From Paenisporosarcina sp049671445 (GTDB lineage: Bacteria > Bacillota > Bacilli > Bacillales_A > Planococcaceae), in contig NZ_JBATUX010000118.1 of the NCBI RefSeq assembly GCF_049671445.1, positions 252,976 to 316,975 of the forward strand: a stretch of 64,000 nucleotides of DNA, in the 5' to 3' direction. Below the pieces are notes generated by a model that was not told the DNA's origin, did not search any database, and saw only the letters and a program-made list of their open reading frames with translations. A program made the position numbers and the translations under genes. Shown here in pieces: positions 1-9,211 of this stretch. How positions within the stretch are numbered: position 1 is the first letter of the stretch; every line of letters begins with the position of its first letter.

Positions 1-206
1 TTTCAGTTGGACGTTTGATGACTGGAGCTACAAACCCTAAAGAATCTGCACCAGGTACTATTCGTGGAGATTTCGCAGTTACAGTTGGAAAGAACATTAT
101 TCACGGTTCTGACTCATCTGATAGCGCTGTTCGTGAAATTGGTTTATTCTTCAAAGAAGAAGAGCTTGTTTCATACACGAAAGATGCTAACAACTGGATT
201 AACTAA
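1..206 (+). CDS. ndk: Nucleoside diphosphate kinase, C-terminal part (5' end outside window)
   Basis: This is the last ~68 codons of an NDP kinase; the reading frame is already open at base 3. The protein transfers the terminal phosphate between nucleoside triphosphates and diphosphates in the cytosol. The conserved family block GATNPKESAPGTIRGDF is visible, followed by HGSDS, which carries the residues around the substrate pocket, and the usual C-terminal EIGLFF segment. The active-site histidine lies upstream of the window and cannot be checked. In B. subtilis cheR follows ndk and precedes aroF; here no cheR is present and a terminator follows directly. Confidence 0.95.
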   Translation, partial: SVGRLMTGATNPKESAPGTIRGDFAVTVGKNIIHGSDSSDSAVREIGLFFKEEELVSYTKDANNWIN

Positions 207-215
207 TAAAAGTAA

Positions 216-249
216 GCAGTCAAATGATTTTTCATTTGACTGCTTTTTT
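216..249 (+). terminator. Rho-independent terminator after ndk
   Basis: A perfect 13-bp stem (216–228 with 232–244) around a TTT loop is followed by a run of T, ten bases after the ndk stop. It separates ndk from the aro operon. Confidence 0.93.
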
Positions 250-371
250 ATTTTCCGTCAAATTATCTATACGCTATACTTGTTATATATAGTTCTCATA
301 AAAATGGCTTCTAGCTTCTACCGATGAATATAGAGAAAACACCAAGAATCTTTTAATCAAAAATTGAACGA

Positions 372-399
372 TGAAAATGAAAAAGGTTTGTGGTATAGT
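372..399 (+). promoter_or_regulatory. Candidate sigma-A promoter for the aro operon
   Basis: An extended -10 element (TGG then TATAGT at 394–399) lies 41 bases before the aroC start. The -35 hexamer 16 bases upstream is poor (TGAAAA, 372–377). No T-box, TRAP site or other leader is evident in the short gap. Confidence 0.45.
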
Positions 400-440
400 G
401 TTATTTAAAATACTTTAGCGAGTTGAAGGGGGAAAGTGTT

Positions 441-1622
441 ATGCGTTATTTAACTGCAGGAGAATCTCACGGTCCACAATTGACCGCCATTATAGAAGGA
501 TTACCCGCACAATTAACCATTACAGCAGAAATGATAAATAAGGATTTGAAAAGAAGACAAGGTGGACATGGTCGGGGACGTCGTATGCAAATCGAGACAG
601 ATACGGTTGATATTACGTCAGGTGTAAGACACGGTAAAACATTAGGTTCTCCAGTCGCTTTAGTTGTTACAAATGATGACTGGAAACATTGGACACATGT
701 AATGGGTATTGAACCTTTAGAAGAAGGATTAAACCCAGAAGACGTGAAGCGCCAAATCACACGTCCACGCCCTGGTCATGCCGATTTAGTTGGGGGCATG
801 AAATATGGTCATACCGACCTACGTAACGTCTTAGAACGATCGTCCGCTCGAGAAACTACTGTCCGTGTGGCAGTGGGTGCTGTTGCGAAACAATTATTAT
901 CTGAACTAGGTATTAGTATTGTCTCTCATGTTACAGAAATTGGTGGTATAAAAGCCGACACTTCAAAAAGTGCAGACTTAACTGTTGAGCAAATTCGGGA
1001 AATTATTATAGAAGACCCAGTTTATTGCGTGGATCAAGAAGCTTCTAAATTAATGGTGCAAGCAATTGATGAAGCGAAAGAAAATGGAGATTCTATTGGC
1101 GGAGTCGTTGAAGTTATTGTTGAAGGGATGCCAGCGGGAATTGGAAGTTACGTTCACTATGACCGTAAGCTAGATGCTAAATTAGCGATGGCTGTGATGA
1201 GTATTAATGCCTTTAAAGGTGTTGAGGTTGGCATGGGATTTGAAATGGCGCGCAAGCCAGGTAGCCAAGTTCACGATGAAATAGAATGGAATCAAGAACA
1301 AGGCTATATTAGAACGACGAATCGACTAGGCGGCTTAGAAGGTGGTATGTCTACAGGGATGCCAATCGTGATTCGAGGTGTGATGAAGCCTATCCCGACA
1401 TTATATAAACCACTGCAAAGCGTAGATATTTCTACTAAAGAGCCATTTAAAGCTAGCATTGAGCGTTCAGACAGTTGTGCAGTTCCTGCAGCTTCAGTTG
1501 TTGCTGAACATGTAGTAGCTTGGGAAATTGCAAAAGCGATTTTAGATAAATTCCATAGCGATCAGATGCCTCAACTTCTAGAGTCGATAAATCAGCACCG
1601 AGCTTACACGAAGGAGTTCTAA
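441..1622 (+). CDS. aroC: Chorismate synthase
   Basis: Converts EPSP to chorismate, the last step of the shikimate pathway, using reduced FMN. The 393-residue product has the GESHG motif near the N terminus, an HGRGRR block, RPGHAD and the SSARET region typical of the family, and its length matches the B. subtilis enzyme (called AroF there). The open frame extends to 423, but the ATG at 441 has AAGGGGGA eight to sixteen bases upstream and begins with the family-typical MRYLTAGESHG, so 441 is chosen. First gene of an aroC-aroB-aroH-hisC-tyrA-aroA operon; aroB follows after three bases. Confidence 0.97.
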   Translation: MRYLTAGESHGPQLTAIIEGLPAQLTITAEMINKDLKRRQGGHGRGRRMQIETDTVDITSGVRHGKTLGSPVALVVTNDDWKHWTHVMGIEPLEEGLNPEDVKRQITRPRPGHADLVGGMKYGHTDLRNVLERSSARETTVRVAVGAVAKQLLSELGISIVSHVTEIGGIKADTSKSADLTVEQIREIIIEDPVYCVDQEASKLMVQAIDEAKENGDSIGGVVEVIVEGMPAGIGSYVHYDRKLDAKLAMAVMSINAFKGVEVGMGFEMARKPGSQVHDEIEWNQEQGYIRTTNRLGGLEGGMSTGMPIVIRGVMKPIPTLYKPLQSVDISTKEPFKASIERSDSCAVPAASVVAEHVVAWEIAKAILDKFHSDQMPQLLESINQHRAYTKEF

Positions 1623-1625
1623 TTT

Positions 1626-2732
1626 ATGCAGACCATTTCAATCGATACGAAACATAAGCATTATGAAGTTTATGTGGGTTCCCACATTTATGAGAGTGCA
1701 TTGTCTCTTTATGCCAATCAATTACAAAAAGCAGACCATGTGGTTATATTTGTCGACGTAGTGGTTGCGAAACTGCATGTAGAAAAATTACTAAAGCCTC
1801 TTGAATCCATTAGTGGCAAGTCTGTACACGTATTCGAATTACCAGCAGGTGAATCGAGTAAAGCTGTAGAAACGTTTATGGCCTGTCATTCATTTTTACT
1901 TGAAGCAGGCTGCACAAGAAAAACAATCGCCTTTGCACTAGGTGGAGGCGCTTGTGGTGACGTAGTTGGCTTCGTTGCATCAACATTTATGAGGGGCATT
2001 CCTTTTTTTCAATGTCCAACAACCATTTTAGCTCATGATAGTGCAGTAGGTGGTAAAACGGCAATCAATCATCCACAAGGCAAAAATATGATTGGCTCAT
2101 TTTATCAGCCTGAAGCCGTGTTATTCGATGTCTCAACATTAAGTACATTGCCTCAACAAGAAATTTTGTCTGGTATGGCAGAAGTCATAAAACATGCTCT
2201 TATCTCTGATCAACAATGGCTCAATGAATTATTGAGTTTTCGGTCATTTGCAGAAATTTCTTCAGCACAGTATTTGTCCTTTTTAGTAAAAGGAATAAAA
2301 GTAAAAGCTGCCATCGTTGAAGAGGATGAGTATGAGCAATCAGTTAGGAAATACCTTAACCTAGGACATACCTACGGTCATGCGATTGAAGCCACAACTG
2401 GTTACGGAAAAATAACGCACGGAGAATCAGTTGCAATTGGATTAGTTATTTCACTTCTGCTAAGTGAGAATGTACAGCTACTTGAACAAGGAAACGCAAA
2501 AAATCTGTTTGAAGCACTAAACAAATTTGGTTATTCGTTCGAGACCGTTTTAGAACATAGTATCGACACACTCCTTTCATATATGAAAAGAGATAAAAAA
2601 GCGTCTTTCGGAGAACTTCATTTTGTTTTACTTGAACAGATTGGAAAGCCTTGTATGAAGATTGTGTCTGTAGAAGACGTCACTTTAGCACATCAACAAT
2701 TACGAAACTGGATTAAGGAGGTGCACAAATGA
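1626..2732 (+). CDS. aroB: 3-dehydroquinate synthase
   Basis: Cyclises DAHP to 3-dehydroquinate, the second shikimate pathway step, with NAD and a divalent metal. The 368-residue product contains the nucleotide-binding GGGACGDVVGF block and the metal-ligand segments NLGHTYGHA and HGES. Its Shine-Dalgarno AAGGAG lies inside the end of aroC, and its stop codon overlaps the aroH start (ATGA), so translation of the three first genes is probably coupled. Confidence 0.97.
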   Translation: MQTISIDTKHKHYEVYVGSHIYESALSLYANQLQKADHVVIFVDVVVAKLHVEKLLKPLESISGKSVHVFELPAGESSKAVETFMACHSFLLEAGCTRKTIAFALGGGACGDVVGFVASTFMRGIPFFQCPTTILAHDSAVGGKTAINHPQGKNMIGSFYQPEAVLFDVSTLSTLPQQEILSGMAEVIKHALISDQQWLNELLSFRSFAEISSAQYLSFLVKGIKVKAAIVEEDEYEQSVRKYLNLGHTYGHAIEATTGYGKITHGESVAIGLVISLLLSENVQLLEQGNAKNLFEALNKFGYSFETVLEHSIDTLLSYMKRDKKASFGELHFVLLEQIGKPCMKIVSVEDVTLAHQQLRNWIKEVHK

Positions 2733-3094
2733 TACGAGGTATTCGTGGAGCAACAACCATTATAGAAGATTCAGCACAGCATATATTACTTGAGACTGAA
2801 AAGCTTGTTTTAGCCATGGCTAAAGAAAATGATATTCGACCGGAAGATGTCGCATCCGTTATTGTTTCGACGACAACTGATATTGCAGGTGCATTTCCAG
2901 CAAAAGCTGTGAGAAGTATTCCTGGATGGACATACGTACCTGTGATGTGTACGCATGAAATGGATGTGCCAGGTGCAATAGCCATGTGCATTCGTGTATT
3001 AATGCATGTCAATACAGAAAAATCTCAACGAGATATTCATCATGTTTATTTGAATGAAGCGACAAAACTTCGACCAGATTTAATAACAAGCTAA
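2729..3094 (+). CDS. aroH: Chorismate mutase, AroH type
   Basis: Rearranges chorismate to prephenate on the route to tyrosine and phenylalanine. The 121-residue product is the monofunctional AroH fold (trimeric pseudo-alpha/beta barrel in the family), with the N-terminal RGIRGATT motif and the VPGAIAMCIRVL segment. The start overlaps the aroB stop by four bases. In B. subtilis trpEDCFBA follow aroH; here hisC comes next after 25 bases. Confidence 0.96.
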   Translation: MIRGIRGATTIIEDSAQHILLETEKLVLAMAKENDIRPEDVASVIVSTTTDIAGAFPAKAVRSIPGWTYVPVMCTHEMDVPGAIAMCIRVLMHVNTEKSQRDIHHVYLNEATKLRPDLITS

Positions 3095-3119
3095 GTTTAG
3101 AAAGAAGAGGCGAATAATA

Positions 3120-4220
3120 ATGAAGTGGAAAAATCAATTAACAGGCATGAAACCTTATCAACCAGGACGTTCCACGGATGAAGTGAAAGAGATGTTTGGA
3201 TTAGAGACAATTGTTAAATTAGCTTCCAACGAAAATCCTTTCGGGTTTTCACCGAAAGTTAGCGAGTTCTTGGAGAATCAATCGATCAATCACGCAATTT
3301 ACCCAGATGGTTACGCAACGGGTCTTCGTCAAGCTCTAGCAAAATCAGTAGGGGTTGAACAAAATCAACTGCTGTTTGGCAATGGTTCTGATGAAATCAT
3401 TATGATGATTTCTCGTGCTTTGCTTCAATCTGGCGTGAATACAGTAATGGCCACTCCTACTTTCCCCCAATATCGTCATAACGCTGTAATTGACGGTGCA
3501 GAAGTTCGTGAAGTTCAGCTAGCGAATGGAGCACATGATTTACAAGAGATGTCTCGACAAATCGATGAAAATACAGCAGTTGTCTGGTTATGCTCTCCAA
3601 ATAACCCAACAGGGATGCTAATCGATCAACAGGAATTAGAAGAATTCATTCGAAAAGTACCTAAAGAAGTCCTTGTCGTTTTGGATGAAGCATATTTTGA
3701 ATACATAACCGATCCCTCGTACAAGAATTCCGTTAATTTAATAAAAGACCATAAAAATGTCATTGTTTTACGAACTTTTTCAAAAGCATATGGACTCGCA
3801 GGGTTTCGAGTAGGATATGCAGTAGCCCAAAAAGAACTAATTGCTCAATTAGATCCTGTTCGAGAGCCGTTTAACAATACTGTGACTAGTCAAGGAGCAG
3901 CACTTGTTGCTCTGGAAGATTTATCATTTATCGAGGATTGTCGCCTTCAAAATGAGTCTGGTAAAAAGCAGTTTGAAGACTTTGCAACCACTCATAACTT
4001 GCATATGTATCCTTCACAAGGAAACTTCGTTCTCCTTGAAGTGAAAGCGGACTCTGATTTAGTATTTGAGGGGCTAATGAAAAAAGGATTTATTATTCGA
4101 AGTGGGAATGCTCTAGGAACTCCGGGATACATTCGAGTGACGATAGGGACAACTCAGCAAAATGAAGAGTTCTTACAGAAACTTACAGCTGTATTAAAGG
4201 ATGCAGAGGTTCTTACATGA
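3120..4220 (+). CDS. hisC: Histidinol-phosphate/aromatic aminotransferase
   Basis: A PLP-dependent class I/II aminotransferase. In Bacillus HisC serves both histidine synthesis and the transamination of prephenate-derived keto acids, which explains its place in the aro cluster. The 366-residue product shows SNENPFGFSP near the N terminus, the CSPNNPTG substrate/cofactor loop, VVLDEAYFEY and the Schiff-base lysine in TFSKAYGLAG. Its stop codon overlaps the tyrA start (ATGA). No other his genes are nearby. Confidence 0.95.
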   Translation: MKWKNQLTGMKPYQPGRSTDEVKEMFGLETIVKLASNENPFGFSPKVSEFLENQSINHAIYPDGYATGLRQALAKSVGVEQNQLLFGNGSDEIIMMISRALLQSGVNTVMATPTFPQYRHNAVIDGAEVREVQLANGAHDLQEMSRQIDENTAVVWLCSPNNPTGMLIDQQELEEFIRKVPKEVLVVLDEAYFEYITDPSYKNSVNLIKDHKNVIVLRTFSKAYGLAGFRVGYAVAQKELIAQLDPVREPFNNTVTSQGAALVALEDLSFIEDCRLQNESGKKQFEDFATTHNLHMYPSQGNFVLLEVKADSDLVFEGLMKKGFIIRSGNALGTPGYIRVTIGTTQQNEEFLQKLTAVLKDAEVLT

Positions 4221-5317
4221 CCACAAATACATTAATAGTTGGATTAGGTTTAATTGGTGGTTCTCTTGCTTTAGCCATTCAGAAAAATCCAGAGGTAAAA
4301 GTGATCGGCTTTGATACAGATTCACATACCGTCCGTAAAGCAAAGAAGTTGGGTGTCATACATGATATGGCATTTAATTTAAAAGAATCAGCTAAAATAG
4401 CTGACTTCATCATTTTTGCCACGCCTGTTAATGCAACTGTTCAATTAATGAATGAAGCGCAGAATTGGCAACTCAAAAAAAATGTAATTTTAACTGATAC
4501 CGGAAGCACTAAAAAAATCATCATGGAAAAAGCTAAGTCCTTGAAAGCGCGTGGTCTCACTTTTATTGGTGGACATCCTATGGCGGGTTCGCATAAAAGT
4601 GGAGTGGAGGCAGCGAAAGCGCATTTATTTGAAAATGCTTACTATATGTTGACCCCTTTAGAACATGAGGATGAACATCAGATTCAATCACTTGAAAATC
4701 TCTTACAACCAACAAAAGGGAAGTTATTACGAGTACTTGCGCATGAACATGATCATATGACGGCAGTCGTTAGTCATTTTCCGCATCTGATTGCGGCTTC
4801 TCTTGTTCATCAACTGTCTAGTGAAAATGAAGAATATCCATTTACAAGACAACTTGCTGCAGGTGGCTTTCGAGACACCACTAGAATAGCTTCGTCGAAT
4901 CCGATCATGTGGAGAGATATTACAGTTCAAAATCGTATGGAACTCGTCAAACAACTAGATAAATGGCAAAGTGAAATGGATACCGTAAAAACTTTACTCA
5001 TGCAAGCGGAACCAGCAAATATTGAACATTACTTTTCGCGAGCAAAATACGTTAGAGACGAATTGCCGATAACTTCGCAAGGTGCCATGTATTCTGTTTA
5101 CGATTTGTATGTAGATGTCCCTGACTACCCAGGTGTTATTTCAGAAGTTACAGGGCTATTAGCGAAACATTTAATCAGCATTACAAATTTGCGTATTGTT
5201 GAAACGCGTGAGGATGTATTCGGTATATTAGTCATTAGTTTTCAATCACTGGATGACCGACAACGAGCAGCTAGTAGTATTGAACAAGAAACTAACTATG
5301 AAACGTATATTTCGTAA
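4217..5317 (+). CDS. tyrA: Prephenate dehydrogenase with C-terminal ACT domain
   Basis: Oxidatively decarboxylates prephenate to 4-hydroxyphenylpyruvate, which HisC can transaminate to tyrosine. The N-terminal Rossmann motif GLGLIGGS binds NAD; TDTGSTK and GGHPMAGSHKSG are the conserved catalytic-region blocks. Residues from about 295 onward (DVPDYPGVISEVTGLLAKH) form an ACT domain, usually the site of tyrosine feedback control. The 366-residue length fits B. subtilis TyrA. Starts four bases inside hisC. Confidence 0.96.
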   Translation: MTTNTLIVGLGLIGGSLALAIQKNPEVKVIGFDTDSHTVRKAKKLGVIHDMAFNLKESAKIADFIIFATPVNATVQLMNEAQNWQLKKNVILTDTGSTKKIIMEKAKSLKARGLTFIGGHPMAGSHKSGVEAAKAHLFENAYYMLTPLEHEDEHQIQSLENLLQPTKGKLLRVLAHEHDHMTAVVSHFPHLIAASLVHQLSSENEEYPFTRQLAAGGFRDTTRIASSNPIMWRDITVQNRMELVKQLDKWQSEMDTVKTLLMQAEPANIEHYFSRAKYVRDELPITSQGAMYSVYDLYVDVPDYPGVISEVTGLLAKHLISITNLRIVETREDVFGILVISFQSLDDRQRAASSIEQETNYETYIS

Positions 5318-5349
5318 GAGAGTGTAAAGAAAAGAAGGGTGTGAGTGAA

Positions 5350-6657
5350 TTGAACGACTCTATTACATTGCAAGCTCATCAATCATCACTCAACGGGTCG
5401 CTTCAAGTGCCTGGAGATAAATCGATATCACATCGCTCGATTATGTTTGGAGCAATGGCAACGGGTGTTACAACCGTTAATGGCTTTTTACTGGGAGACG
5501 ATTGTTTAAGTACGATTTCTTGTTTTCAAAAGCTTGGGGTCGATATCCAAGTTATTGGCACGACTGTTACTATTAACAGTGAAGGAATCGAAAATTGGAA
5601 TGAACCGAGCGAAATCTTGGATACAGGTAACTCTGGTACCACAACCAGATTAATGCTTGGTATTTTAGCTGGTTCTCATGTACACAGTGTGTTAGTTGGC
5701 GATGAATCAATCGCTAAAAGACCAATGAAACGCGTAATTGACCCATTGAGGCAAATGGGTGCTCAAATTTCTGGGAGAAGCGGGGGCCAGTTCACACCTC
5801 TTGCTGTACAAGGAACACAATTAGCAGCCATAGACTACACGATGCCTGTCGCTAGTGCACAAGTAAAGTCTGCAATTTTACTTGCTGGTGTCCAGGCAAA
5901 AGGAGTAACAACTGTACGGGAGTCCGAAGTGTCACGAGATCATACTGAACGGATGTTGCGTCAATTTGGTGTGAATATACATGCTGAAAACGGTGTAATT
6001 CAAGTGCACGGTGGTCAAATACTAAAAGGGACTCACGTAGAAGTACCTGGTGATATTTCTTCAGCAGCATTCTTTTTAGTGGCAGGAGCCATTGCAAAAG
6101 ACAGTTCAATTCGTTTAGAACATGTTGGCTTAAATCCTACGCGGACAGGCATACTAGATGTCCTAAAGAAAATGGGTGCTCAAATAGAAATAGAACTTGA
6201 TAACACTGCACACGAAGAACCAATTGGCTTAGTAACAATTAGTTCTTCTCGTTTAAATGGCATTGAAATTGGTGGAGATTTGATTCCTCGACTAATTGAT
6301 GAAATTCCAATCATAGCATTGCTTGCTACTCAAGCCCATGGTACTACTGTGATTAAAAATGCAGAGGAATTAAAAGTTAAAGAAACAGACCGCATCACAG
6401 CTGTCGTAGATGAATTGAAAAAGCTAGGCGCTGATATTGAAGCGACTGACGACGGCATGATTATTAATGGGCCAGTTACATTATCAGGTGGGAAATTACA
6501 ATCGTATGGGGATCACCGCATCGGCATGATGGGGGCAATCGCTTCTGTCATTTCGACACATTCAATTGAAATTGAACATGCTTCGTGTATTTCTGTTTCT
6601 TATCCAAATTTCTTTGATCATTTACGAATGGTGTCTTCTTTTGAAACTCTCCGCTAA
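5350..6657 (+). CDS. aroA: 3-phosphoshikimate 1-carboxyvinyltransferase (EPSP synthase)
   Basis: Joins PEP to shikimate 3-phosphate; named aroE in B. subtilis. Motifs PGDKSISHRS, GNSGTTTR, KRPMKR, SAQVKSA and NPTRTG are all visible. DKS, SAQxKS and NxTxR are the pattern described for class II EPSP synthases, which are typically tolerant of glyphosate; that property is inferred, not shown. The open frame includes a GTG at 5341, but the ribosome site AGAAGGG ends one base before it; the TTG at 5350 is ten bases away and preferred. Closes the aro operon ahead of a terminator. Confidence 0.95.
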   Translation: MNDSITLQAHQSSLNGSLQVPGDKSISHRSIMFGAMATGVTTVNGFLLGDDCLSTISCFQKLGVDIQVIGTTVTINSEGIENWNEPSEILDTGNSGTTTRLMLGILAGSHVHSVLVGDESIAKRPMKRVIDPLRQMGAQISGRSGGQFTPLAVQGTQLAAIDYTMPVASAQVKSAILLAGVQAKGVTTVRESEVSRDHTERMLRQFGVNIHAENGVIQVHGGQILKGTHVEVPGDISSAAFFLVAGAIAKDSSIRLEHVGLNPTRTGILDVLKKMGAQIEIELDNTAHEEPIGLVTISSSRLNGIEIGGDLIPRLIDEIPIIALLATQAHGTTVIKNAEELKVKETDRITAVVDELKKLGADIEATDDGMIINGPVTLSGGKLQSYGDHRIGMMGAIASVISTHSIEIEHASCISVSYPNFFDHLRMVSSFETLR

Positions 6658-6670
6658 TGGGGAGTTTTTT
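6644..6670 (+). terminator. Rho-independent terminator of the aro operon
   Basis: A nine-bp stem (6644–6652 with 6659–6667, one G·T pair) overlaps the aroA stop codon and runs into six T residues. Confidence 0.85.
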
Positions 6671-6733
6671 CTTGTTAATGGCAATGCTGTGATGTAGCAT
6701 ATGGTATGAATAGAAAGAGAACGGGTGATAAAT

Positions 6734-7987
6734 ATGGGAATTAGTCAACAATTTATTGAAGCAATCGAAAATGGCGACATCCACACTGTCCAAACGTTAA
6801 TTGATACGATGCTCCTTGCGAGTGAACCAGATACTCAATATGAGATTGCAAATATGCTTGTTCAGGCTGGATATCTTAAAGAAGCTGAACAAGTCCTCGA
6901 ACACCTCCAGTTTTTATTTCCGGAAGAGGCTCAATTAAAAATCGATCGTGCACAAGTGTTAATGGAAATAGACGAAGAAGATGAAGCTTTGTTACTACTA
7001 ACAAGCATTGAAGAACATACAGATGAATATCCTCAAGCGCTTTTGAGTTTAGCTGATTATTATCAAATGCAAGGTTTTTATGAAACAGCAGAACAAAAAA
7101 TTAATCAAGCTTTAGCTTTAATGCCTAATGAATCGGTATTAATTTTTGCAAAAGCTGAATTATTGCTTGAAACAGGCAAATATCTAGAAGCAGTTCGTTT
7201 ATACGAAAATTTAAAAGAACAAACGGATGAAATAGCCGGAATCCGTTTATCAGAGCGTTTAGCTGAAGTGTATAGCGCTGGTGCAGCTTATGAGGAGGCA
7301 ATTCCTTATTATGATGAGTCTTTATCACATCATGTGACACCTGATTTGCTATTTGGCCTTGCTTACGCGGCTTTTCAAGCGGGTGAATATGATCTAGCTG
7401 TTCGTAAACTGAGTGAAGTAAAAACTTTGGATCCAGATTATTTCTCTGCCCACTTATTACTGTCACAAGCTTATAGCATGCTCGAAGACCATGAACAAGC
7501 CTATTCAGCGATAGTTGAAGGACTAAGTCGTGATGAATACGACAAAGAATTATATTTATTTGCTGGGAAAATGGCATTAAAAGTAGGGAACACGAGTGAT
7601 GCTGAAGCACATTTGCGACAAGCAATTGTTTTGGACCCTGAATACATGGAAGCTACGTTAACTTTGGTGTCGTTTTTACATGCGCACGAAAGGTATGAAG
7701 AAGTCATCGAATTAGTTGAATTAATGTCAGTAAACCAAGATGATTGGTCTGCCTTATACCCTTTTGCAGCTGATGCTTTTATGCAAGAAGAAAATTTTGA
7801 ACGTGCATACGAATTTTACTCTTTGGCATATACTGACCATAAGGAAGATCCGATTTTCATGGAAAAATACCTTTATTTTCTGTTAGAAGAAGGAAAACGA
7901 GAGGAAGCCCTAGAAATAGGTAAGCAATTAGTACATTTGCAACCAAATGATGAAAGATGGCAAGACTTGATTGAATCCTTGTTGTGA
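6734..7987 (+). CDS. ypiA: TPR-repeat protein YpiA
   Basis: A 417-residue, acidic, helical cytosolic protein made almost entirely of tetratricopeptide repeats, with recurring A-x-Y..G-Y-x-E-A and LDP-Y patterns from about residue 30 to the end. It matches B. subtilis YpiA in length and position between aroE and ypiB. TPR arrays are protein-interaction scaffolds; the partner is unknown. The GTG at 6725 is in frame, but GGTGAT there pairs well with the 16S tail, which makes the ATG at 6734 the likelier start. ypiB begins 13 bases downstream. Confidence 0.88.
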   Translation: MGISQQFIEAIENGDIHTVQTLIDTMLLASEPDTQYEIANMLVQAGYLKEAEQVLEHLQFLFPEEAQLKIDRAQVLMEIDEEDEALLLLTSIEEHTDEYPQALLSLADYYQMQGFYETAEQKINQALALMPNESVLIFAKAELLLETGKYLEAVRLYENLKEQTDEIAGIRLSERLAEVYSAGAAYEEAIPYYDESLSHHVTPDLLFGLAYAAFQAGEYDLAVRKLSEVKTLDPDYFSAHLLLSQAYSMLEDHEQAYSAIVEGLSRDEYDKELYLFAGKMALKVGNTSDAEAHLRQAIVLDPEYMEATLTLVSFLHAHERYEEVIELVELMSVNQDDWSALYPFAADAFMQEENFERAYEFYSLAYTDHKEDPIFMEKYLYFLLEEGKREEALEIGKQLVHLQPNDERWQDLIESLL

Positions 7988-8000
7988 AAGGAGGAGTAGT

Positions 8001-8555
8001 ATGACCGCATCTGTTTCTGTGATGGAAAAGAAAGAATTTGTTCGATGGTTTTTGAAAAGATATCAAATGAAACGTCGTGAATGCGTATGGATCCTCAATT
8101 ATTTACTAAGCCATGATGACTTGTTACAAAAAGTGCATTTTGTAGAAGAAGCCCACTATTGCCCACGTGCAATGGTTATGTCTGTTACAGAATCGACTGG
8201 AGTACCGTTTCGTTTCTATAAAGGAAACTTAATGACTGCTGATGCTGAAAAATCATTTCACGACTTGCGTTTACATCCAAATGAAGATATGTATATACAA
8301 TTGAATTTTCCGCTTGTGCCACCGAGCCCAGAGTATCTGGCGGTATTAGAAGAAAATCCATTTATGCCGAAATATTTGCATATAAACGATAAAGATCGAC
8401 TATTAGCGGAAGAAGTGCTTAAAAGCAGCATGCACTCTTTTAGAGAAGACAATATATTAAGACAAATTGATGAAGCGTTAGATGCTAATGATAAAGAAAA
8501 ATTTATCGAGTTATCTAAATTGCTACAAGGGATGAAAGAATCATCTAATTCTTAA
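8001..8555 (+). CDS. ypiB: YpiB, UPF0302 domain plus C-terminal IDEAL domain
   Basis: A 184-residue protein with an N-terminal UPF0302 domain and a short C-terminal IDEAL motif (RQIDEALDANDKEKF) that names the family. Its biochemical role is not established. The start is set by AAAGGAGGAG seven bases before the ATG at 8001; in-frame upstream codons overlap ypiA. It probably shares a transcript with ypiA and ends at a strong terminator. Confidence 0.88.
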   Translation: MTASVSVMEKKEFVRWFLKRYQMKRRECVWILNYLLSHDDLLQKVHFVEEAHYCPRAMVMSVTESTGVPFRFYKGNLMTADAEKSFHDLRLHPNEDMYIQLNFPLVPPSPEYLAVLEENPFMPKYLHINDKDRLLAEEVLKSSMHSFREDNILRQIDEALDANDKEKFIELSKLLQGMKESSNS

Positions 8556-8583
8556 CTTCATCGTATTTTCGATGAAGTTTTTT
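8554..8583 (+). terminator. Rho-independent terminator after ypiB
   Basis: A ten-bp perfect stem (8554–8563 with 8570–8579) with a six-base loop leads into a T run. It lies close to the ypiF start, so ypiF expression may depend on read-through. Confidence 0.88.
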
Positions 8584-8602
8584 GTTGAGGGGAAATGAAA
8601 AT

Positions 8603-9055
8603 ATGTACTGGAATTCAAAAGATATAAGTGTTTTTGTAGAACAGAAAGAATTTGTTGATACGGCAGTCATTCCGTTATTATTAATAGAAGGACAAGCCAA
8701 TAAAGTTAAACAAAATGCATCTAGTGCAGAATTTTTAATGGCACTTACTGCATTTGTTGAGAATCAATTTAAAGGTAGAGTCATCTTAATGCCACCCGTT
8801 TCGTACACGAATAAAACAAATCGTCATCAACTTGGACAAGAATGGGATGAGATGTTGAAAGAAGCTGGTTTTAAACATCTGTTTTTCATATCAAGTGATA
8901 TGGGTTGGGTAACAGAAGAAAGTGCATTAAATGTCATATATACGCCATCTATTCCATTAGAAAATATGGACCGGAAATTACGCCAATCTGTCTTGGATGA
9001 TCAATTGAGACAAATTATACCCGTATTTGCAAAACGTTGGGCGTCAATTTCCTAA
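8603..9055 (+). CDS. ypiF: YpiF, DUF2487 protein
   Basis: A 150-residue soluble protein matching B. subtilis YpiF in length and in its position just upstream of qcrA. No catalytic motif is recognisable and the function is unknown. The open frame reaches back to 8582 within the preceding terminator; the ATG at 8603 with GAGGGGA about ten bases upstream is the likely start. Confidence 0.85.
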   Translation: MYWNSKDISVFVEQKEFVDTAVIPLLLIEGQANKVKQNASSAEFLMALTAFVENQFKGRVILMPPVSYTNKTNRHQLGQEWDEMLKEAGFKHLFFISSDMGWVTEESALNVIYTPSIPLENMDRKLRQSVLDDQLRQIIPVFAKRWASIS

Positions 9056-9104
9056 TAAGCTTCAAGAAATGTTCACAAAGTGCACGTTAGCAACTAATGG
9101 AATA

Positions 9105-9133
9105 TTGACCTTCGATTTTTATTGAGCTATCAT
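9105..9133 (+). promoter_or_regulatory. Sigma-A promoter of qcrABC
   Basis: TTGACC (9105–9110) and TATCAT (9128–9133) are separated by 17 bases, a near-consensus vegetative promoter. The leader to qcrA is about 70 bases long. Confidence 0.7.
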
Positions 9134-9211
9134 AGAACTGTCCTAGTTTTACTATTTTTTTGTATAAGTATGTCCGTTGGACTGACCTTTAAAGTTAGAG
9201 GGGGGAAAAGG

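Noticed and set aside
364..399. TTGAAC at 364–369 as the -35 of the aro promoter
   Set aside because: It is 24 bases from the -10 hexamer, too far for sigma-A; the extended -10 alone is the better explanation.
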